NCBI GenBank assembly: GCA_021769525.1 | Contig: JAETSQ010000005.1 | Coordinates: forward strand, 1 to 64,000 | DNA: 64,000 bases | Reading direction: 5' to 3' | Source of the DNA: Oscillospiraceae bacterium | GTDB lineage: Bacteria > Bacillota > Clostridia > Oscillospirales > Ruminococcaceae | Shown: piece after piece, positions 8,052-14,628 of the stretch | How positions within the stretch are numbered: position 1 is the stretch's first letter | Layout of the letters: every line of letters starts with the position of its first letter | Translations under genes and position numbers: made by a program | The notes under the pieces: generated by a model | What the model saw: the letters and a program-made list of their open reading frames with translations, nothing else | What the model was told of the DNA's origin: nothing | The model's database searches: none

Positions 8052-8705
8052 ATGAAACGAGAGATCACAAAATGGCTGGCCCTGGCCCTGGCGGTGACGG
8101 TTTTCCTCGCCGCCTGCGGCGGCCCCGCCCCGGAGCGGCCGGGCAGCGCCGCGCCGCCCTCCTCCGGCGGGGTGTCCCTGTCCTCCGCACCGGAGGCAGG
8201 CCCCGGCGGGGAAAGCGAGGCGCCGGAGGAAGAAGCGCCGGCTCCGGGATCGGGATCCGGCGGGGAGGAGGAGAGCCAAACAGCCCCACCGCCCGCTCCG
8301 GATGCCGAACCGGCAGAAGGGGAAAGCGAAGAGCCGGAGGACGAGGAACCGGAGCTCCCGGAGGACGGCTGGTACCACACCAAGGACGAGGTGGCGCTGT
8401 ACATCCACCTGTATGACCACCTGCCGGAAAACTACGTCACCAAAAAGCAGGCCCAGAAGAAGGGCTGGCAGGGAGGCGGCGTGGAGCGGTACACCGGGGA
8501 GGGCACTGCCATCGGCGGGGACCGCTTCGGCAACCGGGAGGGGCTGCTGCCCAGCGCCCAGGGCCGCCAGTATACCGAGTGCGACATCGACACCGTGGGG
8601 AAGGATTCCCGCGGCGCGAAGCGGATCGTTTTCTCAAACGACGGCCTGGTGTATTACACCGGCGACCACTACAACACCTTTGAACTGCTGTACGGAGAGC
8701 CATGA
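8052..8705 (+). CDS. Membrane-tethered barnase-type ribonuclease (lipoprotein)
   Basis: A 217-residue protein in three parts. First is a lipoprotein signal with lipobox FLAAC (Cys 22). Next is a Pro/Glu/Ser/Gly-rich linker of about 80 residues (about 23-103). Last is a domain closely matching barnase: LPENYVTKKQA, AIGGDRFGNREGLLP, and GDHYNTF near the end. The barnase active-site residues all have counterparts: Lys27 (NYVTKK), Glu73 (QYTECDI), Arg83 and Arg87 (DSRGAKRIV) and His102 (GDHYNTF). It should be a guanyl-preferring endoribonuclease displayed outside the cell. The stop overlaps the barstar start (ATGA). A lipoprotein anchor with a long acidic linker is unlike classical secreted barnase. 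A nutritional role or use against neighbouring cells are both possible. Confidence 0.9.
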   Translation: MKREITKWLALALAVTVFLAACGGPAPERPGSAAPPSSGGVSLSSAPEAGPGGESEAPEEEAPAPGSGSGGEEESQTAPPPAPDAEPAEGESEEPEDEEPELPEDGWYHTKDEVALYIHLYDHLPENYVTKKQAQKKGWQGGGVERYTGEGTAIGGDRFGNREGLLPSAQGRQYTECDIDTVGKDSRGAKRIVFSNDGLVYYTGDHYNTFELLYGEP

Positions 8706-9013
8706 AGATGCGTAATGTGATGCTGGACGGCGCGGTGTGCGCCGAGCGGGCCGCCGCCCTGGCGGCGCTGGAAACAAAGCTGAAGCTGCCGGAGTGGTGG
8801 GGCAGGAACCTGGACGCCCTCTGCGACTGCCTTTGGGAGTGTGGGGAGGTGCGCCTGGTGGTGAAGGACCGCCCGGCCCTGCTGAGCACCCCCTTCGGCA
8901 GGGCCCTCTGGCAGACACTGGCCGATGCGGCGGCGGAAAACCCCCGGTTCCGGGTGGCTGCGGCCCGGAGGGTCCGCCTGCGGGGGAGGCTGCGCCCGGC
9001 GGCGGAAAACTAG
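8702..9013 (+). CDS. Barstar-family ribonuclease inhibitor
   Basis: A 103-residue cytoplasmic protein that should bind and block the barnase encoded just upstream. The core LPEWWGRNLDALCDCL matches the barstar segment LPEYYGENLDALWDCL. It includes the two aspartates (Asp35 and Asp39 of barstar) that plug the barnase active site. There is no signal peptide, which fits an immunity protein guarding against enzyme that fails to be exported. The ATG overlaps the barnase stop, so the two are translationally coupled. An alternative ATG six bases later (8708) is better spaced from GGAG. A terminator follows the stop. Confidence 0.92.
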   Translation: MKMRNVMLDGAVCAERAAALAALETKLKLPEWWGRNLDALCDCLWECGEVRLVVKDRPALLSTPFGRALWQTLADAAAENPRFRVAAARRVRLRGRLRPAAEN

Positions 9014-9022
9014 ACTGCGCGC

Positions 9023-9053
9023 GGGCAGGGGAATAAGCCCTGCCTGCCCTTTC
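9023..9053 (+). terminator. Terminator after the barnase-barstar pair
   Basis: GGGCAGG (9023-9029) pairs with CCTGCCC (9043-9049), followed by TTTC. The U tract is short. Confidence 0.6.
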
Positions 9054-9099
9054 GTATCCCGGCGGCTGTAAACAGTTCCTGAACAAACGGCCAAATCCC

Positions 9100-9128
9100 T
9101 TGTGGTATCCCCTTTTTTTTGATAAAAT
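9100..9128 (+). promoter_or_regulatory. Probable promoter of the CNNM/HlyC-type gene
   Basis: TTGTGG (9100-9105) and TAAAAT (9123-9128) have a 17-base spacer in an A/T-rich stretch within otherwise GC-rich DNA. Confidence 0.5.
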
Positions 9129-9184
9129 AAAAATTGCACGCTCAAAGAAGCGTTCTGACATACAAATTAGGAGTTGGTTTTTTC

Positions 9185-10459
9185 TTGGACAGTCCAGGCC
9201 TTTTATATGGCTCTATGCTGCTTCTGCTGGCCCTTTCCGCCTTCTTCTCCGCCAGCGAGACCTCCTTTACCTCGGTGAACATGATCCGTATGCGGAACAT
9301 GGCGGAGGAAGGGAACCGGAAGGCGGCTTCCGCGGTGCGGCTGGCGGAAAACTACGACCGCACCCTTTCCACCATCCTCATCGGCAACAACCTGGTGAAC
9401 ATCGCTCTGTCGTCCCTCACGACGGTGATGGCAACCGAGCTTTTCGGCAATGCCGGGGTGGCCATCGCCACCGGCGCGGCTACCCTGCTCATCCTCACCT
9501 TCGGGGAGATCCTCCCCAAGAGCTGGGCCAAGGAGAACAGCGAGCGGCTGGTGCTGGCCGTCGCCCAGCCCCTCAGCTTCTGCTCCTTCCTCTTTTACCC
9601 CCTGGGCACCTTCTTCATCTGGCTGCGGGGGGCCTTCGGCAAGCGGGAGGAGGGGGAAAAGGCCCCCAGCATCACCGAGCAGGAGCTGATGTATATGGTG
9701 GGGGCCATCCAGGAGGAAGGGGTCCTGGAGGAGCAGGAGAAGGACCTGGTGCAGTCCGCCCTGGAGTTTGACGAGACCACAGTCCAGGAGGTGCTGACCC
9801 CCCGCGTGAACCTCACCGCCCTGGATATTGAGGAGGAGCAGGAGGAGATCGTCCGGACCGTCACCGGCAAGAAGTTCTCCCGCATCCCGGTCTACGAGGG
9901 GACCATCGACAATATCGTGGGGGTGGTCCAGTCCAGGGAGATCCTGATGCGGATCATCCAGGGGCGCCCGGTGCGCCTTAGAAACTTGATGAGCAAGCCG
10001 GTGTTCATCCACCGCACCATGAAGATCTCCCGCCTGCTGGGGGAATTCCAGCGCAAGAAGAACCACATCGCCGTGGTCATCGATGACTACGGCGGCACCC
10101 TGGGCATCGTCACCATGGAGGACCTCCTGGAGGAGCTGGTGGGGGAGATCTGGGACGAGGACGAGGAGATCACCACCGACCTGCTGGAGGTGGGGGAGAA
10201 CACCTGGGAAGTGAGCGGCGATATGAACATCGAGGAGTTCTTCGACCGCATAGGCTATACCCCCAGGGGATTTGAAAGCGACTTTAATACCATGAACGGA
10301 TGGGCGCTGGAGATGCTGGAGCACATCCCGGAGGTGGATGAATCCTTTACCTACGGCCAGCTCACCGTCACCGTCCGGGAGATGGATGACCAAAAGGTGA
10401 CAAAGCTCTTGGTGAAGAAAGAGACCTTGCCGGAAGCGGAAGCCGAACCGGAGAAATAG
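9185..10459 (+). CDS. HlyC/CorC (CNNM)-family membrane protein with CBS pair
   Basis: A 424-residue inner-membrane protein. The N-terminal DUF21/CNNM domain (about 1-180) starts LLYGSMLLLLALSAFFSASET and has several membrane segments. A CBS pair (about 195-325) follows, with FSRIPVYEGTIDNIVGVV and HIAVVIDDYGGTLGIVTMEDLLEELVG. A CorC/HlyC C-terminal domain (about 340-415, WEVSGDMNIEEFFDRI) comes last. Family members are linked to Mg2+ or other divalent-cation efflux, and the name haemolysin is historical. I chose the TTG at 9185, eleven bases after AGGAG. An upstream TTG at 9134 would add 17 non-hydrophobic residues and has no RBS. Confidence 0.88.
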   Translation: MDSPGLLYGSMLLLLALSAFFSASETSFTSVNMIRMRNMAEEGNRKAASAVRLAENYDRTLSTILIGNNLVNIALSSLTTVMATELFGNAGVAIATGAATLLILTFGEILPKSWAKENSERLVLAVAQPLSFCSFLFYPLGTFFIWLRGAFGKREEGEKAPSITEQELMYMVGAIQEEGVLEEQEKDLVQSALEFDETTVQEVLTPRVNLTALDIEEEQEEIVRTVTGKKFSRIPVYEGTIDNIVGVVQSREILMRIIQGRPVRLRNLMSKPVFIHRTMKISRLLGEFQRKKNHIAVVIDDYGGTLGIVTMEDLLEELVGEIWDEDEEITTDLLEVGENTWEVSGDMNIEEFFDRIGYTPRGFESDFNTMNGWALEMLEHIPEVDESFTYGQLTVTVREMDDQKVTKLLVKKETLPEAEAEPEK

Positions 10460-10488
10460 CGCCCCCAGGAAGAGGCGGAGGAGAAAAA

Positions 10489-11295
10489 GTGAGTACTGCG
10501 AGAGAAGCAAAGCGCATCATCATTAAGGTGGGGACCTCCACCCTCACCCATCCCAGCGGACATATCAACATCCGCCTGATGGAGAAGCTGGTGAAGGTCC
10601 TTGCGGATATTAAGAACACCGACCGGGAGCTGGTGCTGGTGTCCTCCGGGGCCATCGGCGTGGGGATGGGGAAGCTGGGGCTGCGGGAGCGTCCGGAGAC
10701 CATCCCCGGCAAACAGGCCGCCGCCGCGGTGGGCCAGTGCGAGCTGATGTACCTGTACGATAAGTATTTTTCCGAATACAACCACACCGTAGGCCAGGTG
10801 CTGCTGACCCGGTACAGCCTGGACGATCCGGAGAGCCGGCAGAATATCCGCAATACCTTTGAATCCCTCTTCGGCATGGGGGCCATCCCGGTGGTGAACG
10901 AAAACGACACCGTTGCCACCGATGAGATCCGGGTGGGGGACAACGATACCCTCTCCGCCATCGTGGCCCAGATCGTCCAGGCGGATGCCCTCATCATCCT
11001 CAGCGATATTGAAGGGCTTTACACCGCCGACCCGTCCAAAAACGCCGCCGCCGTCCTGGTGCCGGAGGTGCGGGCCATCGATGACGCCCTGATGCGCACC
11101 GCCAGCGGAGCGGGCTCCAGCCGGGGCACCGGGGGGATGCTCACCAAGCTCACCGCCGGACGCATCGCCATGGCCGCCGGGGCGGATATGTACATCATCA
11201 GCGGCAAGGATCCGGACATCCTCTACGACCTCCTGGAAGGAGAGGCAGTGGGGACCCACTTCATCGGAAGGGACGATGGCAATGAAAACTCTTGA
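10489..11295 (+). CDS. proB: Glutamate 5-kinase
   Basis: A 268-residue enzyme that phosphorylates L-glutamate to gamma-glutamyl phosphate, the first step of proline synthesis. Family motifs are IIKVGTSTLTH at the N-terminus, VLVSSGAIGVGMGKLG, VNENDTVATDEIRVGDNDTLSA, and the glycine-rich SSRGTGGMLTKLTAGRIA near the end. The C-terminal PUA domain of E. coli ProB (367 aa) is absent, as in many Firmicutes. The start is GTG at 10489 behind GGAGGAG. It overlaps proA by 20 bases, so the two enzymes of the unstable intermediate are made together. Confidence 0.96.
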   Translation: MSTAREAKRIIIKVGTSTLTHPSGHINIRLMEKLVKVLADIKNTDRELVLVSSGAIGVGMGKLGLRERPETIPGKQAAAAVGQCELMYLYDKYFSEYNHTVGQVLLTRYSLDDPESRQNIRNTFESLFGMGAIPVVNENDTVATDEIRVGDNDTLSAIVAQIVQADALIILSDIEGLYTADPSKNAAAVLVPEVRAIDDALMRTASGAGSSRGTGGMLTKLTAGRIAMAAGADMYIISGKDPDILYDLLEGEAVGTHFIGRDDGNENS

Positions 11296-12529
11296 GGAAA
11301 TGGGGAGAGAGGCGAAGAAGGCTGCCGGGGACCTGGCGCTGGCCAGCTCCGAGGAAAAGGACCGGGGCCTTGCCGCCATCGCCGCCGCCCTGCGGGAGCA
11401 GGCCGGGAGGATCCTGGAAGCCAACCGCCGGGACCTTGCAAACGCGGTCCAAAGCGGGATGAGCAAGGCGATGCAGGACCGGCTGGCCCTTGACGAAACG
11501 CGCATCGAAGAGATCGCCAAAGGGGTAGAGGCGGTCATCGCCCTGCCGGACCCGGTGGGACAGGTGGATAAGGGCACGGTGCGGCCCAACGGCCTTTCCA
11601 TCACCCGCGTCCGGGTCCCCCTGGGGGTGGTGGGCATCATCTACGAGGCCCGGCCCAACGTGACGGTGGACGCCGCCGCCCTCTGTGTAAAATCCGGCAA
11701 CGCCTGCATCCTCCGGGGCGGCAAGGAGGCCATCGGGACCAACCTGGCCCTGGCGGAGGTGATGGGCCGGGCGCTGGAAAAAACGGGGCTCCCCGCCGGC
11801 GCTGTCCGGCTGGTGGAGGACACCGGCCGGGAGAGCGCCCAGGAGATGATGCGGGCCAACGGCCTCATCGACGTGCTGATCCCCAGGGGCGGGGCGGGCC
11901 TCATCCGGGCGGTGGTGGAGCAGTCCACCGTCCCCGTCATCCAGACCGGGGTGGGGAACTGCCATGTTTATGTGGACAGCCCCTGCGACCTGGAGATGGG
12001 GGTGCGCATCATCGAAAACGCCAAGTGCAGCCGCCCCTCGGTCTGCAACGCCGCCGAGACGCTGCTGGTCCACCGGGACGTGGCAAAAAAGTTCCTGCCC
12101 ATGGCAAAGGCCGCCCTGGACCGGTACGGCGTCCGGCTGCGGGGCTGTCCGGAGACCCGGCGCATCCTGGGGGAGTGCATTGCTCCCGCCTCGGAGGAGG
12201 ACTATGCCGCCGAGTTTAACGATTATATCCTGGCGGTGCGGGTGGTGGATTCCATCGGGGAGGCCATCGAGCATATCCGCAGGTACTCCACCGGCCACAG
12301 CGAGGCCATCGTCACCAGCGATTACGGCCACAGCCGGCTCTTTACCCGGCAGGTGGACGCGGCGGCGGTGTATGTCAACGCATCCACCCGCTTCACCGAC
12401 GGGGGGCAGTTCGGCCTGGGGGCGGAGATGGGCATCTCTACCCAGAAGCTCCACGCCAGGGGCCCCCTGGGCCTCCTGGAGATGACCACCACAAAGTACA
12501 TCGTCCTGGGCAGCGGCCAGATCCGATAA
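11276..12529 (+). CDS. proA: Gamma-glutamyl phosphate reductase
   Basis: A 417-residue NADPH-dependent reductase that turns gamma-glutamyl phosphate into glutamate-5-semialdehyde, the second step of proline synthesis. It belongs to the aldehyde dehydrogenase superfamily. Signatures include PLGVVGIIYEARPNVTVDAA, LCVKSGNACILRGGKEA and the catalytic Cys region ENAKCSRPSVCNAAETLLVH. The C-terminal part has STGHSEAIVTSDYGHS and ASTRFTDGGQFGLGAEMGIS. The ATG lies inside proB with GGAAGGGA upstream. Length is normal. No proC is in the window. Confidence 0.96.
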   Translation: MAMKTLEEMGREAKKAAGDLALASSEEKDRGLAAIAAALREQAGRILEANRRDLANAVQSGMSKAMQDRLALDETRIEEIAKGVEAVIALPDPVGQVDKGTVRPNGLSITRVRVPLGVVGIIYEARPNVTVDAAALCVKSGNACILRGGKEAIGTNLALAEVMGRALEKTGLPAGAVRLVEDTGRESAQEMMRANGLIDVLIPRGGAGLIRAVVEQSTVPVIQTGVGNCHVYVDSPCDLEMGVRIIENAKCSRPSVCNAAETLLVHRDVAKKFLPMAKAALDRYGVRLRGCPETRRILGECIAPASEEDYAAEFNDYILAVRVVDSIGEAIEHIRRYSTGHSEAIVTSDYGHSRLFTRQVDAAAVYVNASTRFTDGGQFGLGAEMGISTQKLHARGPLGLLEMTTTKYIVLGSGQIR

Positions 12530-12548
12530 ACAGGGAGGAGACACGTCT

Positions 12549-13481
12549 ATGAATCGATCCGTCTTTCACTCCGGCAGGCGCAACCGTTACGCCGCGCCCA
12601 TCGGCGGGGTATTCATCATCCTCTGCCTGGTGGGTTTCTTCACCGTGGCCAGCTTCTGCCTGAGCGCTACCAAGGACCTGCTGGACAATTCCAAGAGGAA
12701 GCAGGAGTTTGAGACCATGCTGCTTCCGGTGGTGATCTTTGACCCGGTGCCCTTTGAGAACCCGGTGAACATCGATAACGCCAGCCTTCTCCAGTACGCC
12801 ATCTGGTCCACCGCCATGGGGGAAAAGCGGGACCAGTATGAATACGACGACAACAATATGCTGATCATTCCCGCCAGCGATGTGGAGGTGGCGGCCCAGC
12901 GCCTCTTCGGCCCGGATGTAAAGCTGGAGCACCGCTCCTTCGGCAACCTTCAGGACAGCTACCTCTATGAGGAGGAGATCCGCTCCTACCATGTGCCCAT
13001 CATCACCATCACCGGCTTTGCCACCCCCAAGGTGGAGGAGATCAACAAGGTGAGCGGGGACATCCTGGAGCTGCGGATGGGCTATGTCCCCCCCAGCACC
13101 ATCCTGGATCTGGACGCCGACGGCAACATCGGGGAGCCGGAGCCCCAGAAATATATGATCTACGAGATGCACAAGAATCGCAGCGGCTGGTACCTCTACG
13201 CGGTGAAGGACCTGCCGGGGGCTACGCTCCTTACAGGCAGCGACGCCATGCCCCCCATGGAGGTGCCCAGCGAGGGAGTCTCGGCCAGCGAGATGGTGCC
13301 GGAGATGGCGGGCAACGCGGGGGCCTCTCTGCCGGAGAACAGCGGCTCCTCCTCCGACGGCGGCTCCTCCCCGGAGGGAGAGGGCGAAAGCGGCGGGGAA
13401 AACAGCGGGAGCTCCTCCGAAGGGGAGAGCGGCAGCTCGGAGGATACCTCCTCCGAACCACCACCGGAGATGCAGGGATAA
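12549..13481 (+). CDS. Unknown N-terminally anchored extracytoplasmic protein (310 aa)
   Basis: I do not recognise a named family. A basic N-terminus (MNRSVFHSGRRNRY) precedes one hydrophobic helix (about residues 17-40, GGVFIILCLVGFFTVASFCL), so the rest should lie outside the membrane. The middle (about 55-235) is a mixed alpha/beta domain rich in acidic residues (PVVIFDPVPFENPVNI; LRMGYVPPSTILDLDADG). The last 70 residues are low-complexity Ser/Gly/Glu, probably a flexible tail. It follows proA by 19 bases with a GGGAGGAG RBS, and a terminator comes right after the stop, so it is the last gene of the proBA transcript. Nothing visible ties it to proline synthesis. Confidence 0.75.
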   Translation: MNRSVFHSGRRNRYAAPIGGVFIILCLVGFFTVASFCLSATKDLLDNSKRKQEFETMLLPVVIFDPVPFENPVNIDNASLLQYAIWSTAMGEKRDQYEYDDNNMLIIPASDVEVAAQRLFGPDVKLEHRSFGNLQDSYLYEEEIRSYHVPIITITGFATPKVEEINKVSGDILELRMGYVPPSTILDLDADGNIGEPEPQKYMIYEMHKNRSGWYLYAVKDLPGATLLTGSDAMPPMEVPSEGVSASEMVPEMAGNAGASLPENSGSSSDGGSSPEGEGESGGENSGSSSEGESGSSEDTSSEPPPEMQG

Positions 13482-13484
13482 AGC

Positions 13485-13524
13485 AAATACAGCCCGGACC
13501 GCAATGGCCTGGGCTGTATTTTTG
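13485..13524 (+). terminator. Terminator after the anchored unknown protein
   Basis: AAATACAGCCC (13485-13495) pairs perfectly with GGGCTGTATTT (13511-13521) and runs into a T tract. It can also act for the converging bofA gene. Confidence 0.8.
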
Positions 13525-13541
13525 TCTGTATAGTCTGCACC

Positions 13542-13727
13542 CTACCAGAAGAGCTGGAGCACCAGCATGGAGACCACCCCAGGCATCCCCAGCATCAGGG
13601 TCACCAGGACGGTGAAGAGATTCAGGGGGAGGGCCACCCCGGTGGCAAGGCCGGTGAGGTTCACCGCCCCCAGGGCGGCAAAGCCCATGGCCGCAGACAT
13701 GGCGGCAGTGCCCAAGGCCCGGCGCAT
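13542..13727 (-). CDS. bofA: BofA-family pro-sigma-K processing inhibitor
   Basis: The 61 residues after the ATG end in GVALPLNLFTVLVTLMLG and GMPGVVSMLVLQLF, the conserved core of BofA. BofA is an integral membrane protein that, with SpoIVFA, holds the SpoIVFB protease inactive during sporulation. In B. subtilis it has two membrane segments. Here the frame stays open upstream of this ATG and encodes a further helix (PEWAGLLVLGFLLLVLLIR). No ATG, GTG or TTG is found in that stretch, so the true start is unclear and may use a rare codon. The adjacent DUF2508 gene upstream on the same strand matches the B. subtilis yaaL-bofA order. Confidence 0.75.
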   Translation of the reverse strand: MRRALGTAAMSAAMGFAALGAVNLTGLATGVALPLNLFTVLVTLMLGMPGVVSMLVLQLFW

Positions 13728-13792
13728 CCGGATCAGCAGTACCAGAAGAAGAAAGCCCAGGACCAGAAGACCGGCCCATTCCGGGCTTGCGG

Positions 13793-14101
13793 CTACCCCA
13801 TGGTCTCCACCACCTCTCCAAGCCGCTCCGGGCAGGGAACTGTCATCCCCGGCGGGTCAAGGGCGGGGATGCCCAGTTCCTCCTGCCGCAGCTGGCGCAT
13901 GAGAAAGCTGTAGTAGACCTGGAGGGATTTCAGCTGATAAATGCTGGAATCAAGCACAGCCTCATCGGTGGCGCAGTTGAAGAGGTCCTCTGCGCAGGCC
14001 AGCTGCATCCGCACCTGGGCCAGTTTCCGGCGGATCCCGCCCCGCTCCACCGGGATGACGGCATCGGATAAGGGAACAGCTTTCACAGCAGAATAGTTCA
14101 T
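13793..14101 (-). CDS. DUF2508 (YaaL-like) protein upstream of bofA
   Basis: A 102-residue soluble protein starting MNYSAVKAVPLSD. The segment ATDEAVLDSSIYQLKSLQVY followed by YSFLMRQLRQ fits the short helical DUF2508/YaaL family, whose gene commonly precedes bofA in spore formers. Function is unknown. I chose the ATG at 14101 because GGGAGG precedes it; the frame extends further but without an RBS. A sigma-E-like promoter lies 24-53 bases upstream, which would place this gene and bofA in the mother-cell programme. The C-terminal 25 residues after REEGLG-like sequence are Pro-rich and lineage-specific. Confidence 0.7.
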   Translation of the reverse strand: MNYSAVKAVPLSDAVIPVERGGIRRKLAQVRMQLACAEDLFNCATDEAVLDSSIYQLKSLQVYYSFLMRQLRQEELGIPALDPPGMTVPCPERLGEVVETMG

Positions 14102-14124
14102 ATTCGATTCCTCCCTACCCTCTA

Positions 14125-14154
14125 ATTTTATGCAAAGATTATGGCCGAATATGC
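14125..14154 (-). promoter_or_regulatory. Candidate sigma-E (sporulation) promoter
   Basis: On the minus strand GCATATT (14154-14148) and CATAAAAT (14132-14125) are 15 bases apart. This is close to the sigma-E pattern (ATA in the -35, CATACAnT in the -10, 14-16 bp spacing). It fits a mother-cell role for the downstream DUF2508-bofA pair. A vegetative-type promoter further upstream (TTGCAA, TATATT) is also possible. Confidence 0.5.
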
Positions 14155-14231
14155 CGGAATATATACCCAAGGAAAAATTTTGCAAAAAAATCGGGCCCAT
14201 TTCGCCCTGTCCGGACCGGGGAATAGGGGTC

Positions 14232-14261
14232 TTGACAACCCTTTGCCGGATGTGCTATCAT
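14232..14261 (+). promoter_or_regulatory. Promoter of the T-box leader
   Basis: TTGACA (14232-14237) and TATCAT (14256-14261) with an 18-base spacer, just upstream of the T-box leader. Confidence 0.7.
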
Positions 14262-14267
14262 AATACA

Positions 14268-14590
14268 AAATTCCAAACATCACCCAAAGACAGTGATGAG
14301 GAGTAGTACCCCGGAGGGCCGGGGCACAGAGAGCGGTTGCTGCTGGGAACGCCGCGTCCGGTGCCGGGGGAAGTAGCCTCAGAGTCGCGGACCGAACATC
14401 GGGCATTCCCGTCAGTAGGCTCCGACGCAGACCCCCAGCGTTATCCGGGGGACGGAATCGAGAGACGGCGCCAAAAAAGGGCCCTCTCTGCTCCGGCAGA
14501 GTGCGCGCGGCGAAAAGCCGGGCGAAATCAGGTGGTACCGCGTGACCGGTTTACGGAAGCGTCCTGTTGCAGACAGGGCGCTGTTATTTT
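14268..14590 (+). promoter_or_regulatory. T-box tRNA-sensing riboswitch
   Basis: The leader has the stem I landmarks: GATGAGGAGTAGTA (14295-14308), AGAGAGC (14328-14334) and a 3' strand GGGGGAAGTAGCCTC (14376-14390). It then has the diagnostic T-box TGGTACCGCG (14533-14542). A terminator, AGCGTCCTGT (14558-14567) with ACAGGGCGCT (14573-14582) and a T-rich tail, follows. Uncharged tRNA should pair with stem I and the T-box bulge and allow read-through into the ligase/GNAT gene. If the specifier loop is GAA-GTA-G, the codon read is GUA (valine). That assignment is tentative because the pairing was done by eye. Confidence 0.92.
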
Positions 14591-14628
14591 GCCCTTTGAC
14601 GAAATAGAAGCAAGGGAGAATGGTAAAA

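Noticed and set aside
13231-13821. 196-residue minus-strand frame across bofA
   Set aside because: It is in another phase, Arg/Pro-rich and resembles nothing; the bofA frame carries the recognisable core.
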